From assembly GCA_029215795.1 (NCBI GenBank), contig JARDYH010000007.1, positions 20,309,763 through 20,373,762 of the forward strand: a stretch of 64,000 nt of DNA. The letters run 5' to 3'. Source of the DNA: Anniella stebbinsi (Eukaryota; Chordata; Lepidosauria; Squamata; Anniellidae). How positions within the stretch are numbered: the stretch's first letter is position 1; the number at the start of each line of letters is the position of its first letter. The notes below the pieces were generated by a model. The model ran no database searches. It had not been told where the DNA came from and was given only the letters and a program-made list of their open reading frames with translations. The position numbers and the translations under genes were made by a program. Shown here in pieces: positions 21,855-32,689 of this stretch.

Positions 21855-23345
21855 GGAACATTTTTTGAAACATTTAATCTAAAAATTCCATAGCCATCAA
21901 ATGCCTGGACCTATCATTCTGAAATTTCTGACACATATCTACCCCTAACCCATCTACAAAGTGAGCAATGTTCAGACTTCTAACTTTTAAAATAAAAAAG
22001 TTATAGGCGTTTCTTTCCTCATTGTTTCAAAAATTAATTGCCACCACATGCCTGGACCCAGCTTTCGGAAATTTTACACACCTATCAAGTGAAGTGTTCC
22101 CTGTAATGTGCCCATGTTTCCTGTTTGTATCTTAAAAAATAAAAAAATGGGAGGCGTAACTGTATTTACCCCACTACTACCCATTTTTCTAAAATTAATT
22201 GCCATACAAGGCAAGCACCTACGTTTTTGAAATTTAGCACACATAGGTCCCAAGGTACCTCCTACAATGTGGCAAAGTTTCATGTGTGTAACTTTAAAAA
22301 TGACAAAGTTATAGGCATTCCTGGGTATTTATTAAAAAATTAATTGCCACAAAACGCATGCACCAATCTTTCTGAAATTTCTCACAGATAACTATCCCTA
22401 ACCAGTCTACAATGTCCCCAAGTTTCATCCTTCTATCTTTAAAAATAAAAATGTGAGAGGCATAACTGTATTTCTCAGTGGGAAAGTGCAATGCAATGAT
22501 TCCCTATGGGAAAGTGCAATGCAATGATTCCCTATGGGAAAGTACTGTCCAATGAATCCTTATGGGCAAGTGCTGTCCAATGAATCCCTCATTGTTTCAA
22601 AAATTAATTGCCACACCAGGCAAGCACCAATGTTTCTGAAATTTTACACACATATCAAGTGAAGTGTTCCCTGTAATGTGCCCAAGTTTCCTGTTTGTAT
22701 CTTCAAAACTAAAAAAATGGGAGGCGTAACTGTATTTACCCCACTACTACCCATTTTTCTAAAATTAATTGCCACACAAGGCAAGCACCTATGTTTCTGA
22801 AATTTTACACACATAGGTCCCAAGGTACCACCTACAATGTGGCAAAGTTTCATGTGTGTAACTTTAAAAATGACAAAGTTATAGGTGTTTCTTTCCTCAT
22901 TGTTTCAAAACTTAATTGCCACACAAGGCAAGCTCCAATGTTTCTGAAATTTCACTCACATATCAAGGCAAGTGGTACCTGTAATGTGCCCAAGTTTCCT
23001 GTTTGTATCTTAAAAAATAAAAAAATGGGAGGCGTAACTGTATTTACCCCACTACTACCTATTTTTCTAAAATTAATTGCCACACAAGGCAAGCACCTAT
23101 GTTTCTGAAATTTCACACACATAGGTCCCAAGGTACCTCCTACAATGTGGCAAAGTTTCATGTTTGTAACTTTAAAAATGACAAAGTTATAAGCATTCCT
23201 GGGTATTTATTAAAAAATTAATTGCCACAAAACGCATGCACCAATCTTTCTGAAATTTCTCACAGATAACTATCCCTAACCAGTCTACAATGTCCCCAAG
23301 TTTCATCCTTCTATCTTTAAAAATGAAAAAGTTATAGGCGTTTTT
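21855..23345. repeat. Right arm of about nine 150-bp repeats
   Basis: Reverse-complement counterpart of the left arm, with two extra units. Unit order nearest the centre mirrors the left arm, and the outermost unit (23195-23345) mirrors 20536-20690. A second copy of that terminal-type unit occurs at about 22311-22460, next to the 28-bp array, which suggests an internal segmental duplication of the arm. Confidence 0.8.
22479..22590. repeat. 28-bp tandem repeat, four units
   Basis: Units at 22479, 22507, 22535 and 22563, based on 'tgggaaagtgcaatgcaatg' followed by 'attcccta'. The first two units are identical; units 3 and 4 share 'ctgtccaatgaatcc'. Absent from the left arm. Confidence 0.9.
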
Positions 23346-23387
23346 GTAAAACAATACTTGGCTATGGGAAAAAGCATTCAAAATGGC

Positions 23388-23510
23388 GTCCGATCCGGAT
23401 CGGACCTCATCGGATCGGATCGGATCGGAGGTTGGTCGGATCGGATCGGATCGGATCGGATTTTCCCGATTTTGGGTCGGATCGGATTCGGATCATGGAT
23501 CGGATCCGAT
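23388..23510. repeat. Right CGGAT array with inner palindrome
   Basis: Starts with the same 18-bp palindrome (23388-23405) and continues with CGGAT units and the block 'cggaggttggtcggatcgga', on the same strand as the left array. Near 23500 it switches to ATCCG orientation just before the terminus. Confidence 0.9.
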
Positions 23511-23534
23511 CCGATGCACACCCCTAATTCATAC

Positions 23535-24467
23535 TGCAGTTTCCTTATTATGTTTAGAACTGCACCCCTATAGCCCAATCCAATGTAGGTTTACTAAAAA
23601 GTAGGTCCCGCTACAATCAATGAGACATACCCCAAATTCAGTGTGCATTAGATTGCACCCTTACTGAAAGAAAGATACTCAGATATAAGTAAGTCTACAA
23701 CTGAGGACTATATGCATTTGCTTCCAAATACGTTTGATGGACTAATTCTGCCATGTAAGGGGCACATGGGTTTGTAACTTAAATTGGAGCTGCTGAAAAC
23801 TGATGTATAATAACATTATAGCTTGCAATGCCTCTGGTCAGATGGTGTTCCTGGATAATTAACTGATACACTCACCTGCCTGTAGTATATATTGTTTCCA
23901 TTTGATGAGTGCAGTTCATATGAGCAGAAAGAAGCAAGGACATTTAGTAAATCCTGAAGACTTGGAATCAAAAGCTGTGAAGAAGTGTGAGTTGTTAGCC
24001 TGGAGTATGACAAAGTAGCATTACCCAAGTACCATTACCCAGGTACCATTATTGGAGGAGGAGGAGGAGGAGGAGGAGGAATTGATTAATAAAATGCAGT
24101 TCATTAACACTCCCCTTTCTCAATCATTGTAATTGTGATTCTTCCCTTAAAAAAGAAAAGACAAAATCAAGAAGAAAAGCTTTAATCTCAACCTAATCAA
24201 TCTAATGTGTTAACATTTACATAATTTCCCCTCTATTGCCTTTTATCGAAGCAGCAGGATCCTTTTTTATTAGTACTATTGCATTGTCTGCATAGTCTAT
24301 AATCAGAACATTAAGGGTGCAAAGTTTGCATTGATTCTAGGGTGCCAAATTTACATGGCAAGGCAAGACAGACCATTATATTTCGTTCTTCCCACTTCAC
24401 CATGATCATATTGATTATGCATATTATCTGCCAGCCTGCTGGTTCAGTTTGATCAACATCATTTTTA
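23535..24467. other. Gene-free stretch with (GGA)n
   Basis: (GGA)n at about 24053-24080. 23570-23660 carries a diverged copy of the short repeat seen at 7443 ('agtaggtcccgctacaatcaatgaga'). No gene. Confidence 0.4.
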
Positions 24468-24470
24468 CAA

Positions 24471-24650
24471 GAACATAAGTAGAGCCGTCTTGAATTGTGA
24501 CTGAAAGTTCATCTGATCCAGCACTCGGTTCCCCATAATGGCCAAAGAGCTGCTCTCAGGAAGCGATGAACTTGGCATCAAGGCCATAACTCTCCTACTG
24601 CAGCCTCACTCAGCATTTCTTATTCAGTGGTACTCTGCTTCTGAACCTGG
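24471..24650 (-). mobile_element. CR1-like 3' terminus
   Basis: 'aagaacataagtagagcc' and 'catctgatccagcact' at the left are the reverse complement of the CR1 3' terminus found at 31470, 38210 and 51750; the middle is diverged. Confidence 0.55.
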
Positions 24651-25108
24651 TTCTGGGCACAATTCAAAGAGATGGTTATGACCTATAAAGGTCTCTACAG
24701 CTTGGGACCAGGCTACCTGAAAGATGGCCTTCCCCCATACAAGCCTCTCTGGGTCTTAAGACCTTCAGGAAGGGCCTTCTTTTGATACTAGCACCTTCAG
24801 AAAATTGTATGGTGGCAACACAAATGAGAGCCTTCTCAGTGGCCACTCCCTGGCTGTGGAACTCTGTGCCATGGAAGGCTAGGTGTTTTCCTCTTTGCTG
24901 TCCTTCCACAACCAGGCAAAGAACTTTGTATTCAAACAGGCCTGTGTAAGCAGGCCTTTTGGGTTGGATGCTGCATTTATTCTGCGTTTATTCTGTTTTA
25001 ATCGTGTTTTAATGCAGTCGTTTGATTATTGTTTTAATCAAGTTTTAGTTACGACTGAAAGCCACCTTGAGTTCCATTTTTTCTTGGTAAAAAGACAGGA
25101 TACAAATC
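24651..25108 (+). mobile_element. L2-type LINE 3' end, degraded
   Basis: Plus strand, with blocks 'gttatgacctataaaggtct' (V-M-T-Y-K-G-L) and 'ctacagcttgggaccaggctacctg' (LGPGYL), then 'agccttctcagtggccactccctggctgtggaactc' (the LWN block), then a 3'UTR ending 'agccaccttgagttcc...acaaatcaaatca'. A different subfamily from the 29-kb copy. Confidence 0.7.
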
Positions 25109-25114
25109 AAATCA

Positions 25115-25714
25115 GTGAAACAATGCGTTCAGTTATTAATCTGAGTAGACATGCATAGGGTTGCGTAGTTAATTGTATTATTATTTTTAGCAGATAGTTG
25201 CTTTTCCTTCTATCCCCACAAGTAAAAAGATCAGAGATTTAGCGTTGTTGCTTTTTTAATGAAAGCTAAAGATTGAAGGAGGGGTCTGGAATAACATAGT
25301 GGGCCAGACCACCATAGATGTCCATCCATATGGCTTGTTTTTAATATGTGGTAGCAGAATTTACCTAGTGGTGAAGTTGACTGAATGGGTCAGACCTGAA
25401 GTAGTGTAAAGGAAGATCATTTTTGTTGTTCCTACTCATCAGAATTATAGCTTGGATTATAAATAAGATACTTACTCAGAAGTAAACCTCACTGAGTTGG
25501 AGTAGGACTTACTCCAAGATGAGTAAGTATAGGTTTGCAGACTGAATGAATATGCTGTTGGTTGTGTGGAACTGCATTGGCTAGTCATATGAAGGGGGTG
25601 TAGCTTTGGATCAGGTAACAGGACTGTCACTTCTTTTTTATGATTTCAATGGGGGTAAACTACTGCTTATTTCATATTTCTTTCCATACATAGAAATAAC
25701 ATAAAATAAAATGG

Positions 25715-25748
<34 letters not shown>

Positions 25749-26106
25749 CTTTGCCTATTAGGGTCAAACTGTCCTTTTTAAAAGACAATGAATGCTTAAC
25801 AACTTGTCAGACTTGATAGACTTGTCAACTTCCGTTAAGTAAAATGCAAGATCTTGATAATATCTTTTGTGGATGAAATGGGTTATGTATATACATCACC
25901 ATAATCCACCCATGGGTCTGTGAGCAGATAATCACAAATCCAGCAAGAGTCTTAAGATTTGCTCTTCAGATCTCTGAATTAGAGAAGATATATGTAAGAA
26001 CACAGAACTTTAGTTAGCTGTGTTTCGCTTTGCTTCTCAAAGCAATGGAGAAAAGGTTCCCAATGGGGAATTCTTGCAGTGTTTTTCCAATGACCAGTTG
26101 CAGAAC
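25115..26106. other. Gene-free stretch with (TA)n
   Basis: (TA)n at about 25716-25746. A short palindromic repeat ('agtaaacctcactgagttggagtaggacttact') lies near 25480-25535. No gene recognised. Confidence 0.45.
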
Positions 26107-26580
26107 ATTATCATATCATAGAATCATAGTATGGTAGAGTTGGAAGGGGCCTATAAGGCCATCGAGTCCAACCCCCTGCTCAATGCAGGAATCCACCTTA
26201 AAGCATCCCTGACAGATGGTTGTCCAGCTGCCTCTTGAAGGCCTTTCGTGTGGGAGAGCCCACGACCTCCTTATGTCATTGGTTCCATTGCCATACTGCT
26301 CTAATAGTTAGGAAGGTTTTCCTGATGTCCAGCCAGAGCCTGGCTTCTTGTAACTTGAGCCCATTGTTCCGTGTCCTGCAGTCTGGGATGATCGAGAAGA
26401 GATCCTGGCCCTCCTCTGTGTGACAACCTTTCAAGTATTTGAAGAGCGCTATCATGTCTCCCCTCAGTCTTCTCTTCTCCAGGCTAAACTTGCCCAGTTC
26501 TTTCAGTTTCCCCTCATAGGGCTTTCTTTCCAGACCCCTGATCATCCTCGTTGCCCTCCTCTGTTCAAAACACACATAGG
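26107..26580 (-). mobile_element. CR1 LINE 3' end (bird/reptile type)
   Basis: The low-coordinate end starts with 'atcatagaatcatag', the complement of the CR1 ATTCTATG tail. The minus-strand frame 26276-26575 (99 codons) encodes the CR1 reverse-transcriptase C-terminus: RATRMIRGLE, ELGKFSLEKRRLRGDMIALF, YLKG, LDIRKTFLTIRAVWQWNQ. These are strong family blocks. The frame is open for this part only, and the 5' end is truncated inside the ORF. A related copy is at 60060-60415. Confidence 0.9.
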
Positions 26581-27194
26581 CATAGGTACATGAAGGGGCA
26601 ACCTTGCTGAAACCGGACAGGCCTGGGAGTTTACCTGGGGATTCTGTGGCTCAGGGCCACCTTTTCAGTTGCCTGGCCAAGCAGGGATCTGTACCCTAAA
26701 TCTCCCCAGTTCAATCCAACACCCTATCTATCAATAGAGTGCTCAAAATAGTGGATTGCGGGGAGGGAGGGTGTGTAAGATTTGCAGCTTTCCCATGCTC
26801 ATGTTGTTTCTCGATGTGGCACTCACAAGATTTGTGCATTTTGCTCAATCAGCCTTCTTTTGGTTGAAATAATTGAAATCCCTTCTGGGCATCTTGCTGT
26901 CACAAATGTGTGGCGCACTTAGAAGTGGGCATTTATGTTTCTTGACAGTGTAATGGTGTATGAAAGGGATGGATGGGGACTGCAGTCACTTTTCCAAATA
27001 TAATTGAGTGGATAAGAACAAGATTTGTTTTGTTGTGCATGTGCCATTGCAGCCGCGGCGGTGGGGGGGGGGGGTATTTGTTTGCTTTTCCCCTGTTCTG
27101 TTTAGATGGATTGCACGGGGTGGGGGAGAGGCACACATTACTTAAAAGGTAGAGCTAGTAGCTCTGACTTGGTCTTTTCCTGCCTTTTCTACTG
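26581..27194. other. Gene-free stretch
   Basis: Possible degraded SINE text at 26645-26745. A G-run at about 27061-27072. No gene recognised. Confidence 0.35.
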
Positions 27195-27199
27195 TAGCT

Positions 27200-27341
27200 C
27201 AGCCTTCCCCAACCTGGTGCCCTCCAGACATATCGAACCACATAACACATAATTCCCAGACAACATGGACATTATGGCTGAGAATGATGGAATTTGTAGT
27301 CAAAGACATCTGGAAGCAGCTAGGTTGGGGAAGGCTGCTTT
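27200..27341. mobile_element. Foldback MITE
   Basis: Inverted ends: left 'cagccttccccaacctggtg', right '...ggttggggaaggctg', with the family core between them. A fairly complete copy. Confidence 0.75.
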
Positions 27342-27656
27342 ACAATAAATTCAGGCATTCCAATCCAGATTAGGATCATAGCTTTAACTCTCGCCCTCAC
27401 CACTGCAGTCCTAAACTGTCCCACTCCATGTGGTGTGATACTGATCATTATTACTCACCTACTCCCCTGGTTGCTATTTTTATTTTTATTTGAAAGCACA
27501 TATTAAATACAAGGACACATTTAATATCATGTCAAGTTTGCCCCAAGCGCCCTGGGAAATTGCTCTTTTGTCCTTATTTGTGCCTATCGGCACACCTTGT
27601 CAAAATGTTAGCCAGAGTTTTTAGGTTTAGCATCCCTCAGAGTTCAGGTTTCCCTA

Positions 27657-27972
27657 GCGTGACCATATGAAAAGGAGTACCTAGCTCCTTTATCTTTAAC
27701 AGTTGCATAGAAAAGGGAATTTCAGCAGGTGTCAATTGTAGGCATGCAGCATCTGGTGAAATTCCCTCTTCATCGCAACAGTTAAAGCTGCAGGAGCTAT
27801 AGTAGAGTGACCCGATACAAAAGAGGGCAGGGCTCCTGCAGCTTTAAATGTTGTGATGAAGAGGGCATTTCACCAGGTGCTGCGTTCACACAAATGACGC
27901 CTGCTGAAATTCCCTTTTCTATACAACTGTTAAAGATGCAGGAGCCCTGTCCTCCTTTTCATATGGTCACCC
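27657..27972. mobile_element. TA-flanked double-palindrome MITE, copy 2
   Basis: 316 bp with TA at 27655-27656 and 27973-27974. Left end GCGTGACCATATGAAAAGGA; right end the inverse (...TTCATATGGTCACCC). The central end-like block reads 'agagtgacccgatacaaaag', the opposite orientation to copies 1 and 4. Confidence 0.8.
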
Positions 27973-27974
27973 TA

Positions 27975-28824
27975 AGTTTCCCTACAGAGCATCATGAAGT
28001 TAAATCTCGTAAGGGCAGGGGCAGATGCATTTTGCCACTAGCCCATGTGCACATGAACCCATGAGCACAAACATGTTCATAGTGCAATCCTGTGCATTCC
28101 TGTGCAGGAGAAAGTCCCGCTGAGTGCAATGGATTCCTAAGTAATACTGTACAGGGTTGCACGGTCTGCCATTCCACACCCTGCAGCTGCCAAGCTATAT
28201 TAAGAGATGCTGATGACATATTATAGGCCAGTTATGTTCTCCAAGGATATCTTTCCCCAAAAGAACAAACAACCTTTCGGCTCTTTAATCCATTGCAGAG
28301 TAAATGAAGTAGATTCTCCGGCAATGTAGTGTGTGTGTTTATGCGTGTTATGATGCCCCCCGGCAATGATCCTTGGAATCGGGGTGCTAAAAAACATGTG
28401 AAAAGTTGAAGGGTTTGATACAGGCAACGCTAACCTTGATAATACATTGCATACAACCCTGCCCCACCCCCCAAGAAATGGTATACATTTCCCAAGTCTT
28501 GTCATGCCAGCTCAGAAAACCCAGTCTGTTCTGGCTGATTTTTTGCCTTCTATTTTTCAGACCACAACGGAGGTTATTCCTCCTACAGTGGTACTTCTCA
28601 GGTCTAAAAAAAGTAGCAACAAGAGTTACTGCTTACATCGTTTTGACCTCACTTTGTAAAACACAGAAGTGATTGCCTGCACACACACCCTGCTCTCTTC
28701 TTCTCTTTGTACGCAGGGTATGCATATACCTGCCCACTGAGAATGATGCTTCATCCTTGGTCATCCTTTGCCAAGTCTAAAAAGGGCCACACTGCGTCTT
28801 TGCGCTCCTACTGGGGCATAGGGG
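27975..28824. other. Unique stretch with possible regulatory sequence
   Basis: 28220-28470 keeps several CpGs and shows no repeat similarity; it may be conserved non-coding DNA. A tract 'tgccttctatttttcag' ending at 28560 looks like a splice acceptor, but the GT after the next 'tctcag' is followed by CTAA and does not make a good donor. No gene called. Confidence 0.3.
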
Positions 28825-28832
28825 TGTGACAC

Positions 28833-29138
28833 AGGGATGTACGATAATTTTATTTCAGGTCACAAATCATTCACAAACGCGAACGTGAGCGGGACTGCAT
28901 GTTGTCCAAAAATGTTCGCAAATTCCCAAATTTGCATTCGAGATAGAAGCAAAATGCACTTTAAAAAAACATGACCCTTTTAAAAACACACATTTGATGC
29001 AATGCAGACTTTTAAAATTTCACCTTTTCATACTTTAGTCAAAGGCTGGAAAGGGTGCACTTTGGAAGAATGCCCACTTTTCCCGTTCAAAATGTGTACT
29101 TTTCCTGTTTGAAAGAACCAAAAGAAGAGAGAACGGAA

Positions 29139-29177
<39 letters not shown>

Positions 29178-29259
29178 ACAGGAGCGAGCTGAATCAAACT
29201 TTGATGTGAATCCCGGACAATTGTGGCAGCTCAGGCGTCCCTGGTTCTCCCATCCCTAA
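28833..29259. mobile_element. Probable non-autonomous hAT element
   Basis: Ends 'agggatgtacg' (left) and 'tcccatccctaa' (right) are inverted. The flanks 'tgtgacac' (28825-28832) and 'catgacac' (29260-29267) match at 6 of 8 positions, compatible with an aged 8-bp duplication. Inside are diverged AT-rich words and (TA)n(GA)n at about 29141-29177. No transposase frame. Confidence 0.5.
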
Positions 29260-29382
29260 CATGACACACATTCCAATGGTCAGAGGAACCAATGGCCATC
29301 ATCATAACCCTGTTGCCCACCATGAAATTCCAGAGATAGGGCCATTGTGCATAACCTAAGAGTATTCTGACCTTGTGCTGAT

Positions 29383-30771
29383 GCATTTGTAGTACGGCCG
29401 CTTCTAAAAAAGCCCTCCCTGGACCCTCTGGACCTTAATAAATACAGGCCAGTATCAAATCTTCCATTTTTGGGCAAGGTGATCGAGAGGGCAGTTGCCT
29501 CCCAACTCCAAGCAGTTTTGGATGATACAGATTTTCTAGACCCATTTCAAACTGGTTTCAGGGCAGGATACGGAGTTGAGACTGCTATGGTCACCTTAGT
29601 GGATGATCTACGCCTGAGTATTGACAGGGGGAGTGTGTCCCTGTTGGTACTCCTGGACCTCTCAGCGGCTTTCGATACCATCGACCATGGTATTCTTCTG
29701 GAACGCCTGAGGGGATTGGGAATCGGGGGCACTGTGCTTCAGTGGTTCCGGTCCTATCTCTTGGGCAGGTTCCAGATGGTAATGCTTGGGGATAGCTGCT
29801 CTTCAAAGAAGGAGCTGCTATGTGGTGTACCACAAGGTGCCATCCTTTCCCCAATGCTGTTTAACATTTATATGAAACCGCTGGGAGAGATCATCCGGAG
29901 GCATGGGGCGGGGTGCTATTAGTATGCTGATGACACCCAAATATATTTCTCTGTGCCTTCGACAACATCGTCAGCTAAGGATAGTGTGTCTCCTCTGAAT
30001 GAATGTTTGGAGGCGGTAATGGGCTGGATGAGGAAATACAAACTGAAGCTGAATCCAGACAAGACGGAGGTGCTTGCTGTCAAAGGCCACAACCTGGGTT
30101 TGGAGGTGTGTCAACCAGTTCTGGATGGGGTTACACCCCCCCTGAAAGACTATGTTTGCAGCTTGGGGGTACTCCTGGATCCGTTGCTCCAAATGACGGC
30201 CCAGATAGATGCGACGGCCAGGAATGCCTACTATCAGCTTCGGCTGATATGCCAGCTGCGCCCCTTCCTAGAGTTGGAAGACCTAAAGATGGTAGTGCAC
30301 TCACTGGTAACTTCGAGGCTCGACTTCTGCAATGCGCTGTACATAGGGCTACCTTTGTGCCTAGTCCGGAAACTTCAATTAGTTCAAAATATGGCAGCCA
30401 GGTTGGTCACCGGTACACCTAGGGGTGACCACATAACACCAATCTTAAAATCACTCCACTGGCTGCCCATTAGTTTCCGGGCGACGTATAAAGTGTTGGC
30501 TATTACCTTTAAACCCCTACATGGTTTGGGTCCAGGTTACCTGCGGGATCGCCTTCTCCCGTATAATCCGCCCCGCACACTCAGGTCCACTGGGAAGAAT
30601 TTACTCCAGTCAGCCAGAACTAGGCTGACGAACGTTACCCAGAGGACCTTCTCTTCTGCCGCTCTCAGGCTGTGGAATGGCCTGCCGGAGGAGATTCGAC
30701 AAATTAGCAGTCTTCTGGAATTTAAGAAAGCCATGAAGACTGCTCCCTTCCGGCAGGCCTATCCAGTTTAA
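29383..30771 (+). pseudogene. L2 reverse-transcriptase ORF, nonsense-broken
   Basis: The frame is continuous from 29383 except for one TAG at 29920-29922. Domains in order: KKPSLDPLDLNKYRPVSN (29407 on), the finger region FQTGFRAGYGVETAMV, catalytic motif A LLDLSAAFDTIDH, motif B GVPQGAILSP, then the stop, then motif C YADD (29923-29934), and the C-terminal blocks KLQLVQNMAARLVTGTPRGD, LHWLPISF, GLGPGYL, LWNGLPEEIRQ. Copy 2 has a glutamine codon where this copy has the stop, a single C-to-T change immediately before YADD. The product cannot make RT. There is no genuine start codon because the element is truncated. Confidence 0.9.
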
Positions 30772-30928
30772 TTTTAAGATGTTTTTAATAATGTATTTGT
30801 TTTTATCTGTTTTAACGGTTTATCTATTTTATTGTTTTTATATTTATATTTGGTGTTGTTCCCCGCCTCGATCTAGATGGAGAGGCGTGTTAGAAATGAA
30901 ATCAATAAATAAATAAATAAAATAAATA
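29383..30928 (+). mobile_element. Young L2 LINE, 5'-truncated (copy 1)
   Basis: A non-LTR retrotransposon starting inside the reverse-transcriptase ORF and running through the 3'UTR ('ccccgcctcgatctagatggagaggc') to an (AATA)n tail. Compared by eye with copy 2 at 55971-57298 it shows about 20 substitutions over roughly 1.2 kb of shared coding sequence, so both derive from a recently active source. The missing 5' part (endonuclease and N-terminal RT) is normal for incomplete target-primed reverse transcription. No clear target duplication is seen. Confidence 0.92.
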
Positions 30929-30984
30929 GTTGAAAGCCAATGAAAGGTTTGTGCTCAGGATGCCAAAGCAGCATCCTCTACCTC

Positions 30985-31480
30985 TGCCTAAAGGAGGCTA
31001 AAGGGAGACATAATAGAGGTGTTCAAAATTATGCATGGTATGGAATGTGGATAGGGAGATATTTTTCTCCCTCTCTCAAAATACTAGAACCCAGTGGGGT
31101 CATCCCATGAAGCTGATTGGTGGGAGATTCAGGACAGATAAAAGGAAGTACTTCACACATTGCATAGTTAAACTGTGGAACTCACTACCACAAGATATAG
31201 TGATGGCCACTAATTTGGATGGCTTTAAAAGGGGGTTGGATAAATTCCTGGAGGTGAAGACTATCAATGGCTATGAGCCCTGATGATTGTGTGCTATCTT
31301 CATGATTTGAGGCAGAACGCCCGTGTGCACCAGTTGCTGGGGAACATGGGTGAGAGGGTGCTATTGCACCATGTCCTGCTTTGTTGGTCCCTGACCTACA
31401 GCTGGCTGGGCACTATATGAACAGAGTGCTAGACTAGATGGGATCTTGGTCTGACCAAGCAGGGCACTTCGTATGTTCTT
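30985..31480 (+). mobile_element. CR1 LINE 3' end
   Basis: Plus-strand frame 31035-31283 shows VDREIFFSLSQNT, HPMKLIGGRFRTDKRKY, CIVKLWNSLPQD and ATNLDGFKRGLDKFLE, the CR1 RT C-terminal end. The 3'UTR follows ('ttgctggggaacatgggtg', 'gtgctagactagatggg'), ending 'cgtatgttctta' at about 31480. It lies 57 bp after the L2 copy and is clearly older. Confidence 0.85.
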
Positions 31481-31484
31481 AGTG

Positions 31485-32333
31485 GCACACTCCACCAATG
31501 GAAATAATTTGTGTGCTCATTCAGCGAAAGATTCTGTCTTTGTTTTAGTGGGCCCATGTGCGTCTCAGATTGTCTAACAGTGTTTTCATGCGCTCCCTCA
31601 TTTGTCCCAGGCAAACCAGTCCTTTCTGACAAGCTTCGGGACTGTTTCTGGCAATGCCACAGTTCAGAAATACCATGCCAGGGAGGGATGAAGGGTACAG
31701 GGACTTCAAGGTGGATGATAACTAGTGCATTTTAACTGGGAGGTTTGGGTTTTGTAGAGCCTGCATTGCTAAGCATGCCTAAAAGGCTTTGGCTTGTTTC
31801 CAACTCCTCCAAACTGAGCCTTGAACAAGGCTTATGAACTAAGCCTTAAGGTGAAACTAGTTCTACTGAACGGAGCTATCCAAGAGAATTATGTGGTCCA
31901 ATGCTTTTCTTTCTACAGTTATTACATTTCATAAATAGAGAATGGCAACCCAAGAATGTTCTTTCCTTCCCCTTGGCCTGAAAATAGCACCACAGTTGCA
32001 TAGATAGCTGATCCCAAAGCAGAACGAAAAAGGTCTAAACATTTCTAATGAAAATAATAAGAGTAATAAGAGTACTGAATCATCTTTTGTATTCCCTGGA
32101 GTCTCTGCACACATATAAAAAAGTAGAAAACGTAATTTTCCCCGCCTTCTTTAAAAATACGCCTTAATCCAGAATTCCTTCTACATTGTTACTTCCACAG
32201 AAGCTGCTTCATCATTTCACTCTGAGTGTGCAAAACAATTTGAGGGTGGCGGTCATACATTGAGGAGTGATTGGGTGATGTTCCCATTGTCAGAGAATGC
32301 TGAGACAGGCTGGGATCTTTGGCTGCCATTGGC
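31485..32333. other. Gene-free stretch
   Basis: No gene recognised. A pyrimidine tract 'ctccctcatttgtcccag' ending at 31610 looks like a splice acceptor, but the following sequence has no confident donor or coding signal. Confidence 0.3.
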
Positions 32334-32335
32334 TA

Positions 32336-32471
32336 GGGGGCAATCCTATGCTTGTTTAGACAGAATTTGTTTTTTTTACAACTCCCAGCATTCCCCAGTC
32401 AGTATTGCTAGCTGGAGAATGCTGGGAATTGTAGGTCATTTTTCTGTCTAAACATGCATAGGGTTGCAACC
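32336..32471. mobile_element. 136-bp palindromic MITE with TA flanks
   Basis: Left arm 'caatcctatgcttgtttaga' with 'cagaa'; right arm is the inverse ('ttctgtctaaacatgcatag'). The inner part is a second inverted pair around 'actcccagcattc' and 'gaatgctgggaatt'. TA at 32334-32335 and 32472-32473. Probably a Tc1/mariner-type MITE. Confidence 0.7.
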
Positions 32472-32689
32472 TAAGTTGCAGAAATCCTGGAAAGGTTCAG
32501 AGAAAGCTGCCGTATACCACGTCAGACTATTAGTCCACATTTGTCCACCAGGCTATGAACCACATATCCACTAGGCTATGGGCCATCTTCTATGTAGGCA
32601 ATGCGATGGCCATGGGCACCAGAGCAAACTCAGACACATTTCTTGGTGTTCTCCATGATGCCTCACCCCTCCTACCTTTTATTACTAGT

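Larger units (their letters stand above)
20368..23526. mobile_element. 3.16-kb palindromic non-autonomous hAT element
   Basis: Bounded by perfect 8-bp direct repeats ATTCATAC (20360-20367 and 23527-23534). The termini are inverted: left TAGGGATGTGCA, right ...TGCACACCCCTA (complement TAGGGGTGTGCA). An 8-bp target duplication plus this terminus is diagnostic of hAT-type transposition. Inside, outer CGGAT arrays enclose two long inverted arms made of about 150-bp repeats (about 7 units on the left and 9 on the right), meeting at a hairpin with a stem of about 95 bp and a 24-base loop (21715-21738). Arm lengths differ (about 1347 and 1788 bp) because the right arm has two extra units and a 28-bp tandem array. 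No transposase frame exists. Short open frames of 60-105 codons mirror each other in the two arms and follow the repeat, so they are not called genes. Confidence 0.9.

Noticed and set aside
20506..23381. Small repeated proteins (MKLCHIVGG-type open frames)
   Set aside because: They lie in tandem and inverted repeats, recur on both strands as mirror copies and have no start or expression signals. Repeat structure explains them; kept only as a testable observation.
28560..28601. Possible exon after a good acceptor at 28560
   Set aside because: The following donor candidate (GTCTAA) is poor and the segment is only about 42 bp.
30003..30422. 139-codon frame, also present at 56380-56799
   Set aside because: Alternative frame of the L2 reverse-transcriptase ORF; its conservation follows from the similarity of the two L2 copies.
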